Notes: generated from the sequence alone by a model not told the origin. A stretch of DNA of 51,399 bases from CAYLJJ01 sp964384025 (GCA_964384025.1 CAYLJJ010000042.1:1-51399); one strand, 5' to 3'. Positions 1-8,078 are shown, counted from the stretch's first letter. Numbers and translations: made by a program.

Positions 1-193
1 ACCCGCGCTCATAGACCACGGCCTCATCGCTGCCTAAAAATGACCGGACTATTGAAGATTGACTCAATCTGCTTTGGAGAGGCTCTAAAAAACCCCTCAG
101 GGCGTCCCATGCTAACAAGCGCCGCTCAGAATGCCCACTCAAAAGGAAGCGGAGAATCGGAGGGAGAGAGAGAAAGAGATGAAACCGCCTTGA

Positions 194-223
194 TTGAAAA
201 GCATTCTCTTTAGCATCGATAAG
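194..223 (+). promoter_or_regulatory. Possible sigma70-type promoter of the nucleoside salvage pair
   Basis: TTGAAA at 194-199 and GATAAG at 218-223 are separated by 18 bases and lie 28 bases before the start codon of the first gene. The -10 element matches the consensus at only four of six positions, so this is a weak call made by eye. Confidence 0.25.
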
Positions 224-241
224 AGTATCCTAAGTTCTCTT

Positions 242-246
242 GGAGG
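242..246 (+). promoter_or_regulatory. Ribosome-binding site that sets the start at 252
   Basis: GGAGG lies five bases before ATG at 252. A longer reading from TTG at 240 would place this Shine-Dalgarno sequence inside the gene, so ATG 252 is the better start. Confidence 0.75.
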
Positions 247-251
247 AAACT

Positions 252-1085
252 ATGTTTGATCCCTACACTGCTGCTTTGGAAGCCGCAGAATTTCTCAAGG
301 CATGCCAGAGTGCTCCCTCTGTTGCGGTCATCCTGGGCAGTGGGTTGGGAGATTTTAGTGACTCCCTTCAAGACTCTGAGGAGATCTTCTATCCAGAGAT
401 CCCCCATTTTCCCCAAGTTCAGGTAGCGGGACACGCAGGGCTACTGAAGCTGGGACGCCTATCCAAGGGGCCTCGAGTAGCAGCTCTCTCTGGACGCATT
501 CATCTCTATGAAGGGCACTCCATCGCCCAGGTGGTTCATGCGGCGCGGAGCCTTAAACTTTGGGGGGTCAAACATCTACTGATCACCAACGCGGCGGGTG
601 GGATCTCCTCTCAGCTTTCTCCTGGAGATCTGATGTTGATCGAAGATCATCTCAACCTCAGCGGCCAGAACCCTCTCTGTGGTCCTCCTGAGGAGCGCTT
701 AGGGCCTCGCTTCCCCGATATGACTCAAGCTTATGATCCAGAGATGGGGGCTCTGATCCAAGCCGCTGCAGAGGAGCAAGGGCTCTCCCTCAAACGGGGG
801 ATCTATGCGGGGCTCCAGGGTCCAAGCTATGAGACCCCCGCCGAGATCAGGATGCTGCGAATCTTGGGGGCTGATGCTGTGGGGATGTCTACGGTCAGCG
901 AGGTGATCGCCGCCCATCATATGGGTATGAAGGTCGCTGGGCTCTCCTGTATCACCAATATCGCCGCAGGGCTCAGCGATCAGAAGCTGAGCCACGATGA
1001 GGTTAAGGAGACCGCTCAAGGAGTTCGAGAGGTGTTCGTCAGGCTCCTCCATGAGAGCCTCTTTCGAATCAGCGAGGCTCTATGA
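252..1085 (+). CDS. punA: Purine nucleoside phosphorylase (trimeric PNP family)
   Basis: This enzyme splits purine nucleosides with phosphate to give the free base and (deoxy)ribose 1-phosphate, in cytoplasmic purine salvage. The 277-residue protein has the family landmarks in order: the VILGSGLGDF phosphate-binding loop near the N-terminus, LITNAAGGI in the middle, the GPSYETPAEIRM block, and the GMSTVSEVIAAHHMGM and CITNIAAG segments of the base-binding site. Length is normal for the trimeric PunA/XapA-type family. The start at ATG 252 is preceded by GGAGG. Its stop overlaps the start of the cytidine deaminase gene in an ATGA, so the two are probably translated together as a nucleoside salvage operon. 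Guanosine/inosine rather than xanthosine preference is assumed from the family, not seen. Confidence 0.93.
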   Translation: MFDPYTAALEAAEFLKACQSAPSVAVILGSGLGDFSDSLQDSEEIFYPEIPHFPQVQVAGHAGLLKLGRLSKGPRVAALSGRIHLYEGHSIAQVVHAARSLKLWGVKHLLITNAAGGISSQLSPGDLMLIEDHLNLSGQNPLCGPPEERLGPRFPDMTQAYDPEMGALIQAAAEEQGLSLKRGIYAGLQGPSYETPAEIRMLRILGADAVGMSTVSEVIAAHHMGMKVAGLSCITNIAAGLSDQKLSHDEVKETAQGVREVFVRLLHESLFRISEAL

Positions 1086-1492
1086 AGGAACAGGCTTTGA
1101 TTCAAGCCGCCCTTGAGGCTCGTGAGCGGGCTTACTGCCCCTACAGCGAGTTTAAGGTGGGGGCCGCAGTCCTCAGCGAGGAGGAGCGAATCTTCGACGG
1201 CTGTAACGTAGAGAACGCCAGCTACGGGATGACCCGCTGTGCTGAGCAGGTTGCGCTGCTGAAGGGGGTCAGCGAAGGGGCTCGGCGCTTTAAGATGATC
1301 GCCATCGCCAGCCAGACAGAGCCCCCTGTCGGCCCCTGTGGGATGTGTCGGCAGATGCTGATCGAGTTTTGCGATCCCGAGCTCTTGATCCTCTTGGTCA
1401 ACCCCGCTGGGAGCCTCCGGCGCTTCCGGCTGAGGGATCTACAGCCTGAGGGCTTTGGCCCTCAGCAGCTTCTCCAGAGCTTGAAGCTCTGA
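1082..1492 (+). CDS. cdd: Cytidine deaminase
   Basis: The product deaminates cytidine and deoxycytidine to uridine and deoxyuridine in pyrimidine salvage. The 136-residue protein has the length of the tetrameric bacterial enzymes. The zinc site is intact: NVENASYGMTRCAE supplies Cys53 with the catalytic Glu55, and PCGMC supplies Cys86 and Cys89. The N-terminal YCPYSEFKVGAAV segment is also typical. The start codon overlaps the stop of the purine nucleoside phosphorylase gene (ATGA), pointing to coupled translation. The last 95 bases lie antisense to the 3' end of the convergent acyltransferase gene, an unusually long convergent overlap. Confidence 0.95.
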   Translation: MKEQALIQAALEARERAYCPYSEFKVGAAVLSEEERIFDGCNVENASYGMTRCAEQVALLKGVSEGARRFKMIAIASQTEPPVGPCGMCRQMLIEFCDPELLILLVNPAGSLRRFRLRDLQPEGFGPQQLLQSLKL

Positions 1493-2099
1493 TCCTCCCC
1501 TGGGCCCGATGACAGCTCCTCTGAAGCGCTCTCTCCAGGCGCCCTCGCGCTTCCTCCAGATCGGTCTCAGTGTTGAGCAGTAGAGGTGCTCCCACCTCCA
1601 TGATCACTCGAGTGAAGGGCAGCGGGAGAAGGAAGCGATCCCAGGCTCTCCGTAGACGGTGGCCCCGGCTCACCGCTACCCCTACAGGCCAGAGCGGGAC
1701 CCCTCGCTTGCGGGCCAGATAGAGAGCCCCGAGCTGAGCTCGACCTCGGGGACCTCGGGGGCCATCCACCGCCATAAGCAGGAGCTGATCTTGGCTGAGA
1801 GCGCGGCTGAGCCCTCTGAGAGCGGAGAAGCCTCTCCGGCTACTGGAACCATCAATGATCCCGATCCCCAGGCGCCCAAGGATGAGAGCCTGTAGACGAC
1901 CATCTCGGCTCAGGCTGACGGGAGCGCTGAGCTTTCCAGAGGGAAGCAGCCCCAAAAGTGGGAGCTGATCCCCGTGCCAGAAGGCGGCGATTCCTGGGCC
2001 TTGAAGCAGAGGACCCAGGCGCTGATATCTCAGGGTCTTAAGCCAAAGGCGGAGGAGCTTCACTGCCACCCAAGCCAGGAGCCTTCGCCGCCAGCTCAT
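1398..2099 (-). CDS. DUF374-type lysophospholipid acyltransferase family protein
   Basis: This is probably an inner-membrane acyltransferase acting on lipid A precursors or lysophospholipids. It has the DUF374 hallmarks in order: an N-terminal hydrophobic/basic stretch, FWHGDQLPLL (the acyltransferase His block), SRDGRLQA, GSSSRRGFSALR, AVDGPRGPRG, and PVGVAVSRG followed by WDRFLLPLPF. The chosen start at 2099 overlaps the stop of the upstream ABC exporter gene (ATGA), giving 233 residues; a longer reading from 2117 would extend into that gene. The last ~30 residues (Ser/Gly/Ala/Gln-rich) are encoded antisense to the end of the cytidine deaminase gene and look like a non-conserved tail. Its pairing with an MsbA-like exporter, with lpxK and an LpxL-type enzyme a few kilobases away, suggests a lipid A role. 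Confidence 0.82.
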   Translation of the reverse strand: MSWRRRLLAWVAVKLLRLWLKTLRYQRLGPLLQGPGIAAFWHGDQLPLLGLLPSGKLSAPVSLSRDGRLQALILGRLGIGIIDGSSSRRGFSALRGLSRALSQDQLLLMAVDGPRGPRGRAQLGALYLARKRGVPLWPVGVAVSRGHRLRRAWDRFLLPLPFTRVIMEVGAPLLLNTETDLEEARGRLERALQRSCHRAQGRIRASSSGEAAEGQSPQAVDPSAGSAGGSQRG

Positions 2100-3829
2100 G
2101 AGGGCGCCTTCAGGCAAAGCCTCTGATGGGCGATCTCTCGAAAACGAGGATCATGGCTGATCAACAGCACCGTGCGACCTTGACAGATCTGCGGGAGATC
2201 ACGGAGGAGCCTTTCAATCGCGGACTCGTCCAGATGGGCCTCAGGCTCATCCAGAATCAGAAAGGAGGGCTTGGTGAAGAGGGCTCTCGCCAGGGCTAGG
2301 CGTTGCTTTTCCCCACCAGAGAGCCCCGCCCCAGTATCCCCTAAGAGCGCCTCCCAACCCTCCGGCAGCCGCTTCAATATCGAGCAGAGGCCCGCTGCTT
2401 GAGCAGCCTCATCGGCGGCCCCTATGCGACCCTCCTCTAGGTTCTCCCTTAGGCTGCCCCGCTTCAATAGAGGCTCCTGGAGTACCCAACCCAGGGAGGC
2501 TCGCCAAGCCTCGGCGTTCAGCTCTTGGAGGGGGACTCCATTAACCCGGATCAGCCCCTCATCTGCCTCTAAGAGCCGGGCCAACAGCCAAAGAAGGCTG
2601 GACTTTCCAGCGCCATTTTCTCCCTCCAGGAGGCTGATCTGTGCCGCTGGGAACTTAAACCAGAGGTCTTGAAAGAGGAGCCGCCCCCCCCGACTCAGGC
2701 TCAAGCCCTCCAGGCTGATCTCAGGAGGCTCCTGTGGGGGGGCTCCCTCTCCTCCTTCGGGGATCCTCTCCAGTTGAAAGATCTCCTCAAGGCGATCCAG
2801 GGCAGCTTGCCCCGGTTGGAGCACCTCTTGACTGCGCCCCAGGCCCTTCGCGGGCTGGTAGAGCATCAGGAGCGCAGCGAAGAAGCTAAAGAGCTGCTCA
2901 GCGGCGAGGGAGCCTGCCTCGATACGCCCTGCGGTGTGGATCAAGGTGAGGCTCAGCGCCAAGGCCCCCATCACCTCGCTGAAGGGGCTCAGGAGTCCCC
3001 GAAGCTGAGCAGCTCGGATAAGCGCGCGGTAGAGGCGATCAGAGGCCTGGGCGAAGCGAGCCTCAGCCTTCGGTGGGTTTCCCATGAGCTGAATCAGGCT
3101 TAGGCGACGCAGCTGTTCATGGAGAAGTACGCTTAGAGCCCCACGCTCAATATGAGCCTCTCCAGCGCTGCGGCGTAGGCGTCGTCCCATCTGGCTGATG
3201 GGCCAAAAGGCCAGGGGATAGATTCCAAAAGTTAAGAGAGCCAGCTCCCAATCTAAAAGGAAACAGAGCGTCAACAGCGCGAGGATCTGAAGACCATCAC
3301 GGATCATCCGCGCCCAACCCTCGATGACCAAGCGGCTGATCTGTTCAAGATCCTGAGTCGCTCGGCTGAGGAGATCTCCAGCACCTAGACGCTCTATATG
3401 GTGGAGAGGCAGCCGCAAAATCTGCCTCTGGAGCTGGAGGCGTAAATCACGAATGAGGGACTCTCCCAGAGAGGTCACCTCAAGGGTCTGGCGCTGATAG
3501 GCGAGACCCTTAAGGAGGGAGAGCCCCAAAATCAAGTAAGGAAGCTGGCTCCTCAAAGTTCTGATATCGGGTGGCGGTGGAAGCCGGTTCTCAAGCCAAG
3601 CAGGCCAGATAAGACCCTCTCCTCCAAAGAGAGCCCTCAGAAGCGGGCCTACCAAGGCGCTGTAACCTGCGGTGCAGAGAGCCAAAAGCCCCACCCAAAA
3701 GAGCAGCTTCAAGCCGCAGCCCCAGTAGGGTCGCATCAAGCGAAGGAGAGAAACGCTCTTTTCTGGATTTTCTCTTGGGTTGGAAGATCTTCCAGGAGAT
3801 ATCCTCTCTCTATGTTTGAATATGCTCAT
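2096..3829 (-). CDS. MsbA-like ABC exporter (fused permease and ATPase)
   Basis: A half-transporter of 577 residues that probably flips lipid A-core or another lipid across the inner membrane as a homodimer. The first ~330 residues carry about six hydrophobic segments of a type I ABC exporter. The ATPase domain follows, with Walker A GENGAGKSS near residue 406, the LSGGEKQRLALARALF signature near 505, Walker B FLILDEP near 530 and the switch His in ISHDPR. The downstream DUF374 acyltransferase overlaps it by an ATGA, which supports a lipid substrate, but the substrate itself is inferred. The start is uncertain: ATG 3829 has no clear Shine-Dalgarno and overlaps the divergent PilZ-DnaJ gene, while ATG 3736 (at MRPYWG) would leave room for promoters. 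Confidence 0.85.
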   Translation of the reverse strand: MSIFKHRERISPGRSSNPRENPEKSVSLLRLMRPYWGCGLKLLFWVGLLALCTAGYSALVGPLLRALFGGEGLIWPAWLENRLPPPPDIRTLRSQLPYLILGLSLLKGLAYQRQTLEVTSLGESLIRDLRLQLQRQILRLPLHHIERLGAGDLLSRATQDLEQISRLVIEGWARMIRDGLQILALLTLCFLLDWELALLTFGIYPLAFWPISQMGRRLRRSAGEAHIERGALSVLLHEQLRRLSLIQLMGNPPKAEARFAQASDRLYRALIRAAQLRGLLSPFSEVMGALALSLTLIHTAGRIEAGSLAAEQLFSFFAALLMLYQPAKGLGRSQEVLQPGQAALDRLEEIFQLERIPEGGEGAPPQEPPEISLEGLSLSRGGRLLFQDLWFKFPAAQISLLEGENGAGKSSLLWLLARLLEADEGLIRVNGVPLQELNAEAWRASLGWVLQEPLLKRGSLRENLEEGRIGAADEAAQAAGLCSILKRLPEGWEALLGDTGAGLSGGEKQRLALARALFTKPSFLILDEPEAHLDESAIERLLRDLPQICQGRTVLLISHDPRFREIAHQRLCLKAPS

Positions 3830-4811
3830 GAATAGTCGAGGATCCCGTCGCCTAGCATCTCGAATGCGATTCGCGACTCCAGGTCGCTTCTTAGAGTTTT
3901 ATGAGAAGCAACTCAGCCGTGGTTTGTTAGGGCTAAGATACCCTCAACCGCTGCCCATAGGGACCGAGTTTCTGCTGATTATCGCTCCTCCTTCTCCCGC
4001 CGAAGCTCTTCAATTCGAGGGCAACGTCTCGAGGATCATCTTCAAGAAAGATGGCAGCGTGAGTCTCCATATCCAGGTCTCTCCTACCCCAAGACAGCAG
4101 ATCTGGCTGGAGGCCTTTGCGATGGGTCTGCGCGCTCAAGCAGAGGAGCGTCTCCAAGAATCCGGTTGTCCTTCTCTTAACACGGCTTCTCTCAACACGG
4201 CTTCTCTCAACATGGCTTCTCTCAACACGGCTTCTCTCAACACGGCTTCTCGTAACGCTCCAGCCTTTAAGCTTCAGGAACTGGAAACCCTAGATGCTTC
4301 TTTGGAGAGTTCCACCTACTATCGTCTCTTGAACCTCTCCCAAGAGTGCAGTGACGGTGAACTGCAACAGCGCTTTCACGAGCTGACTCGAAATTTTCAC
4401 CCTGACCTTTTTCATGGAAGCTCTGAGGGGCTTCAGAATAAAGTCAATCGGGTCTATCGACGCCTCAATGAAGCCTATGGGGTTTTGAAGGACAGACAGC
4501 TGCGAGCGGCTTATGATAAGGGGCTCAGCGGCCCCAGTCATAGCTGGAATCTCAGGCTCAGCGAGATGGACTTTGAAACGCTTAGGAGGGCTTCAAAGGT
4601 ACGCAGGGGCTCAACTCAGATGGGAGACCACTACTGGAAGAGAGCGCGCAGTATCCTAGAAGAGGCACGAGATCGAGGGGGCTCTGTGCGGCCCGCGCTG
4701 ATGGAGGCCCAACGTCTGCTGCGTACCGCCCTGGCCTTTGAGGCGCAGAACGAACATTTCAGGAACGCTCTAAACCAAGTCAGTACGCGCATTGCAGGTC
4801 CAGAGTACTAG
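3828..4811 (+). CDS. PilZ-like domain fused to a DnaJ (J) domain
   Basis: A two-domain protein of 328 residues. The N-terminal ~100 residues (RFATPGRFLEFYEKQLSRG and the following strands up to SLHIQV) fit the PilZ-like domain common in myxobacteria, although the classical RxxxR motif is absent and the DxSxxG position reads QLSRG, so c-di-GMP binding is doubtful. A Ser/Thr/Asn linker follows, made of five LNTAS-type repeats. Then comes a J domain (STYYRLLNLSQ, HPD near residue 190, NEAYGVLKDRQLRAAYD) that would stimulate an Hsp70 ATPase, and a helical tail with possible TPR character. The start is uncertain: ATGs at 3822, 3828 and 3864 and TTG 3780 are all in frame with no good ribosome-binding site. 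The alternative of two separate genes is excluded by the continuous frame. Confidence 0.8.
   Translation: MNSRGSRRLASRMRFATPGRFLEFYEKQLSRGLLGLRYPQPLPIGTEFLLIIAPPSPAEALQFEGNVSRIIFKKDGSVSLHIQVSPTPRQQIWLEAFAMGLRAQAEERLQESGCPSLNTASLNTASLNMASLNTASLNTASRNAPAFKLQELETLDASLESSTYYRLLNLSQECSDGELQQRFHELTRNFHPDLFHGSSEGLQNKVNRVYRRLNEAYGVLKDRQLRAAYDKGLSGPSHSWNLRLSEMDFETLRRASKVRRGSTQMGDHYWKRARSILEEARDRGGSVRPALMEAQRLLRTALAFEAQNEHFRNALNQVSTRIAGPEY
4176..4250 (+). repeat. Five tandem 15-bp repeats inside the PilZ-DnaJ linker
   Basis: Five direct copies of a 15-base unit (consensus CTCAACACGGCTTCT) run without interruption. The first copy has CTT for CTC and the third has ACATGG for ACACGG. Each copy encodes Leu-Asn-Thr/Met-Ala-Ser. 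The unit length is a multiple of three, so copy-number change would lengthen or shorten the linker without a frameshift. Confidence 0.95.
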
Positions 4812-4872
4812 CTCCTGTTTTGAGCCGTGGCGATCCTAGCGGAGTGATCTCAGGAGCGTTAGAATCGCCTCC

Positions 4873-5739
4873 ATGTTGAAAAATAATCGCATCATCAAGG
4901 GCAGCGATGGCACAGCCATCGCTTGGGCAGAGTGGGGTGAAGGGCCACCGCTGATCTTCGTCAACGGCTTCACCACCTCCAATTTCTTCTGGCGCTACCT
5001 CATCAAGCGGCTTAAGGGCCGCGCCCGCCTGATCACCTGGGACCTCAAGGGCCACGGTCACTCCGCCCCCGCGCAGAGCCTTGAGGGTTGTCGCATTGAA
5101 GCCCTCGTCGAAGATATGAAGCGGGTGATGGACGCCGCAGGGGTCAAGCGTGCCCCCCTCCTGGGATTCTCCATGGGCTGTCAAATCATCCTAGAAGCTT
5201 GGCGGCATATGCCGGAGCGGATCGCCGCGCTCCTGCCCATCTTGGGGACCGCAGGGCGAGTCTTTGATGACTTCCTGCCGCCCATCTTGGGGCCCCTCTT
5301 GGGCTACAGCTTTCAAGCCAGCTCTCAGCGAGCCTTCGCTCGAGGGTATCAGATCGTCTCTCGTGTGATGATGCTGCCTGGAGCGCACGAGCTGGGCAGC
5401 CTTTTGGGGGTGGTCGGCGAGGCTCCCAAAGAGGATATCCTGCGCTTTAGAGAACACTTTAACCGTCTAGACATCACCACAATTCAGGCGATGGGGCGAG
5501 CTGCTGGGATGCACAGCGCTTGGAACCTGCTCTCCACTATCACGGTCCCCTCTCTGGTGGTCGTGGGGGGGCGAGACACCTTTACTCCCAGGCATGTGGG
5601 CCTCTCCCTGGCCGCCGATATCCCCGGCTCTGAGCTGCTCTATCTCCCTAAAGCGGCTCATACCGGCCTCTTTGAGCAGCCAGAGGAGATCAACAGCGCC
5701 ATAGAGCGCTTCCTCTTCAAACGTGGGTTCTTGAAATGA
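4873..5739 (+). CDS. Alpha/beta hydrolase
   Basis: A cytoplasmic serine hydrolase of 288 residues with the alpha/beta fold. The N-terminal strand pair IFVNGFTTSNFFW gives the oxyanion-hole region (HG replaced by NG), ITWDLKGHGHS is the next conserved turn, and GFSMG with Ser100 is the nucleophile elbow. The acid is probably Asp in VVGGRDTFTP and the His lies in KAAHTGLFEQP. There is no signal peptide. The substrate cannot be told from sequence. Its stop overlaps the start of the tyrosine phosphatase gene (ATGA), so the two are co-translated. No clear ribosome-binding site precedes the ATG. Confidence 0.85.
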   Translation: MLKNNRIIKGSDGTAIAWAEWGEGPPLIFVNGFTTSNFFWRYLIKRLKGRARLITWDLKGHGHSAPAQSLEGCRIEALVEDMKRVMDAAGVKRAPLLGFSMGCQIILEAWRHMPERIAALLPILGTAGRVFDDFLPPILGPLLGYSFQASSQRAFARGYQIVSRVMMLPGAHELGSLLGVVGEAPKEDILRFREHFNRLDITTIQAMGRAAGMHSAWNLLSTITVPSLVVVGGRDTFTPRHVGLSLAADIPGSELLYLPKAAHTGLFEQPEEINSAIERFLFKRGFLK

Positions 5740-6215
5740 AAAGAGAGAAGATAAAGGTCCTTTTTGTTTGTCTGGGTAACATCTGTCGCTCCCCTCTGGC
5801 TGAGGGCAGCTTCCGTGAGCATGTAAAGCGGGCTGGACTCAGCGCACAATTTGAGATCGATTCAGCGGGGACAGGGGGCTATCACGTTGGGGAGAGCCCC
5901 GACCGCCGCAGCATCAAAGTGGCGCGGGCGCATGGGGTGGAGATCTCCTCTCAGCGTTCCCGGAAACTCAAGCTCCCCGATCTAAGCCATTACGACGCAG
6001 TGATCGCAATGGATCGCGCCAACCTCAGGGATATTCGCCGCTTGACGAAGCCCGCGCACAGCGCCCAGGTAAGCCTCTTTCTGGATGAGGTTGAGGGAGG
6101 TGAGGTGCCTGATCCCTACTATGGAGGCAGGGGGGGCTTTGAGCAGGTTTGGCGACTCGTCGATCAGGCTTCCGCCGCGCTGTTGCAGCGTCTTAGACAG
6201 GAGTTTGGGATTTAG
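5736..6215 (+). CDS. Low-molecular-weight protein-tyrosine phosphatase
   Basis: The product is a cysteine phosphatase of 159 residues. The P-loop CLGNICRS near the N-terminus supplies the nucleophile Cys12 and Arg18 (CX5R), AEGSF follows as in the family, and the general-acid Asp is in VPDPYYGG near residue 127. Members act on tyrosine kinases of exopolysaccharide synthesis or on arsenate; the arsenate-reductase branch lacks the DPYY acid loop, so the phosphatase role is preferred. No BY-kinase is visible in the window. The start codon sits in an ATGA overlap with the hydrolase gene. The gene converges on the GAF protein with a gap of about 28 bases. Confidence 0.92.
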   Translation: MKREKIKVLFVCLGNICRSPLAEGSFREHVKRAGLSAQFEIDSAGTGGYHVGESPDRRSIKVARAHGVEISSQRSRKLKLPDLSHYDAVIAMDRANLRDIRRLTKPAHSAQVSLFLDEVEGGEVPDPYYGGRGGFEQVWRLVDQASAALLQRLRQEFGI

Positions 6216-6243
6216 ACTCAGTGCTGCAAGCCGCAGCGCATGG

Positions 6244-7089
6244 CTATATGGAGGGCGTCAACTGATCTTTAGAGCCATCTAGGCGCTGGATCAGGAAGCG
6301 CCCCAAGCTCTCCGCTCCTCGCCGAGCAAAGCGCTCATCAATGGGGCTAAAGCTCTCGCGCTTGAGAGGATCCCTCAGCTCCAAAACCCCAAAGGAGAGC
6401 GTACCCTGACGGATGGGAGCACAGAGCAGCGCCCTGGGCGCCCTCTGAGGATCACCGCGATAGCGAGGATCTTCAGCGGGCTCTGGAAGGTTCAGCGGCA
6501 AACCCTCTCGTAGGCAGGTCCCCAAGAGCCCCAAGCCCAAGGGCAAGCGGATCGCCAGCCCTTCACATCGCCCCTGGAGCGCATAGGGATAGAGGGTACA
6601 GCTCTCAGGATCGATAAGGTGAACCCCTCCAGCGCTTGAAGGTACATGGCGAAGGATCGTGCTCAGGACCAAAGCGACCGCTTCAGAGAGCTTCAAGCTG
6701 GGTTCATCCAAAGCAGCCAACTCAAACTCCAGAGCATCTCGCCGTTCAGGCTCCTTCTCGGGAAGAGAGGGCAGCGCTCGGATCGGCTGAGGCTTCTCAA
6801 ACACAGCATAGGGATCATCAAGTTCTAAAGAGTCCAGAGGCTCTAAGGGGATGGGCGGAGGGCGTGTAAAGCTCAGGAGAGATCGCACCTTAAAGGAGCG
6901 CTCGGTGCTCTGATCAAAGATGATGACAGAGTGATCGGGTCGCAGATCCAACTCCAGCTCCTCTGTCACGGGGGGCTCATCAAGAAGCTTTAAAGCCTTC
7001 TTGAGAGCTTCGAGCCAGTTCTTAGCCACCACCCGCTGAACCTGAGGCTGCGCTCCTTCTCGCGGCAATTGCACTTCAAAACGGGGCAT
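6244..7089 (-). CDS. GAF-domain protein
   Basis: A 281-residue cytoplasmic protein. The N-terminal ~50 residues (MPRFEVQLP to VTEELELDL) look like a small sensory or adaptor domain seen in delta-proteobacterial regulators. A Pro-rich acidic linker follows. The C-terminal half (from LSEAVALVLSTILRH near residue 133) is a GAF domain, with the internal PLGLGLLGTCLREGLPLNL and ALLCAPIRQGTLSFGVLEL strands. No output domain is present, so it probably passes a signal to a partner. ATG 7089 is chosen because a longer reading from 7257 would run over the 5' end of lpxK. It is divergent from lpxK. Confidence 0.7.
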   Translation of the reverse strand: MPRFEVQLPREGAQPQVQRVVAKNWLEALKKALKLLDEPPVTEELELDLRPDHSVIIFDQSTERSFKVRSLLSFTRPPPIPLEPLDSLELDDPYAVFEKPQPIRALPSLPEKEPERRDALEFELAALDEPSLKLSEAVALVLSTILRHVPSSAGGVHLIDPESCTLYPYALQGRCEGLAIRLPLGLGLLGTCLREGLPLNLPEPAEDPRYRGDPQRAPRALLCAPIRQGTLSFGVLELRDPLKRESFSPIDERFARRGAESLGRFLIQRLDGSKDQLTPSI

Positions 7090-7157
7090 CTGATCATGAT
7101 AGATTGCCCTCACTGAATCGGGAGAGGAAATTTCATAACTTTGATCACAGAGGCATC

Positions 7158-8078
7158 TTGAGGGCTTGGGTACAGGCAGGACTTTTTCATCCCCAGGCGG
7201 GACCTTTGGCTGAGCTGGCCTCCGCAGGGATCGAGCGCTTGATGAGCTGGAGACCACGCAGGAGCGCTCCCAGAACTCAACGACCGATCTGGGTCGTGGG
7301 CAGCTTGGCTGTGGGAGGAGCGGGAAAGACCCCCATCGTTGCTTGGCTCGCGCGGCAGCTCTCAGGGCCCTTGGCGATCCTGGGGCATGGCTACCGCGGT
7401 CGCTTTAAAGGCCCCTATGCTCAGGTGCAAGCCCCCGATCCTCTGCTCTATGGAGATGAAGCGGTGGCCCTCTATCGGGAGCTTCCAGATCGAGAAATCT
7501 GGGTCGCTCGAGATCGAGCTGCCTGCTTAAAGCAGATCCAGATTCCACATGTGATCTTAGATGGAGGCAGCCAGGATCTAAGCTTCCCTCGCGCGCTGGA
7601 GATCATCGCTCTGGACGCCAGCGCTCCTCGAAGGTTGCTGCCTATGGGACCTCTCAGAGAACCGCTCTCCGCCTTAGCGCGGGCTGATCTCATCTGGCTG
7701 CATCGAGTCGACGAGCCGGGCGCTGAGCCCCTCCCCGCGCCTTGGCAACCTCAGCTGCACAGCCGAGTTAAGCCTCTCTATGTACAGCTCCCAGGGGGCG
7801 TGCGACGTGAGCTGAGTTGGTTGAAGGGTCGCCCCCTTCGCCCCATCTCAGCCATCGCCCGCCCTGGCTCCTTCCATCTCGCTTTAAAGCGACTTGGGGC
7901 TGAGCTTTTGCCCCCCATCGTACGCGGAGATCACGACGCTCTGAGCCCGCGTGACTGGAGCGGCCCCGCGCTGGCGATCACCACCAGCAAGGATCTTGCG
8001 CGCCTGCCTGTGGGTGCTGATGTAGTGACCCTGATGATCGATCTTGAGGTGGAAGGGGATCTCTCCTGGCTGCGCTGA
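7158..8078 (+). CDS. lpxK: Tetraacyldisaccharide 4'-kinase (LpxK), with an altered DDGFQH motif
   Basis: LpxK phosphorylates the lipid A disaccharide at the 4' position on the inner face of the inner membrane. The protein shows the family order: one N-terminal hydrophobic helix, VVGSLAVGGAGKTP (P-loop), LGHGYRG, YGDEAVAL, LPMGPLREPLSALARAD, SAIARPGSFHLALKRLGAEL, GDHDALS and ITTSKDLARLP. The usual DDGFQH motif reads DGGSQD, so one of two adjacent metal-contacting Asp residues and the His are replaced. The start is inferred: TTG 7158 follows AGAGG and gives 306 residues with the usual N-terminal length; TTG 7104 in the same frame is possible. The next gene begins in the overlap with its stop, giving an lpxK-acyltransferase unit. 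Confidence 0.85.
   Translation: MRAWVQAGLFHPQAGPLAELASAGIERLMSWRPRRSAPRTQRPIWVVGSLAVGGAGKTPIVAWLARQLSGPLAILGHGYRGRFKGPYAQVQAPDPLLYGDEAVALYRELPDREIWVARDRAACLKQIQIPHVILDGGSQDLSFPRALEIIALDASAPRRLLPMGPLREPLSALARADLIWLHRVDEPGAEPLPAPWQPQLHSRVKPLYVQLPGGVRRELSWLKGRPLRPISAIARPGSFHLALKRLGAELLPPIVRGDHDALSPRDWSGPALAITTSKDLARLPVGADVVTLMIDLEVEGDLSWLR

Larger units (their letters stand above)
1..251. other. Left-edge region upstream of the nucleoside phosphorylase, no confident gene
   Basis: I see no gene that I can support here. One plus-strand frame is open from base 1 to about 213, but its translation is of low complexity near its end (Glu/Arg/Ser-rich) and resembles nothing known to me. Another plus frame closes at bases 35-37 and could be the last dozen codons of a gene lying mostly outside the window. 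A purine-rich tract (about 150-180) and the promoter and ribosome-binding site of the first gene fill the rest. Confidence 0.4.

Noticed and set aside
1..213. Open frame from the left edge as a truncated gene
   Set aside because: The translation has no recognisable motif and ends in low-complexity Glu/Arg residues, so it could be chance.
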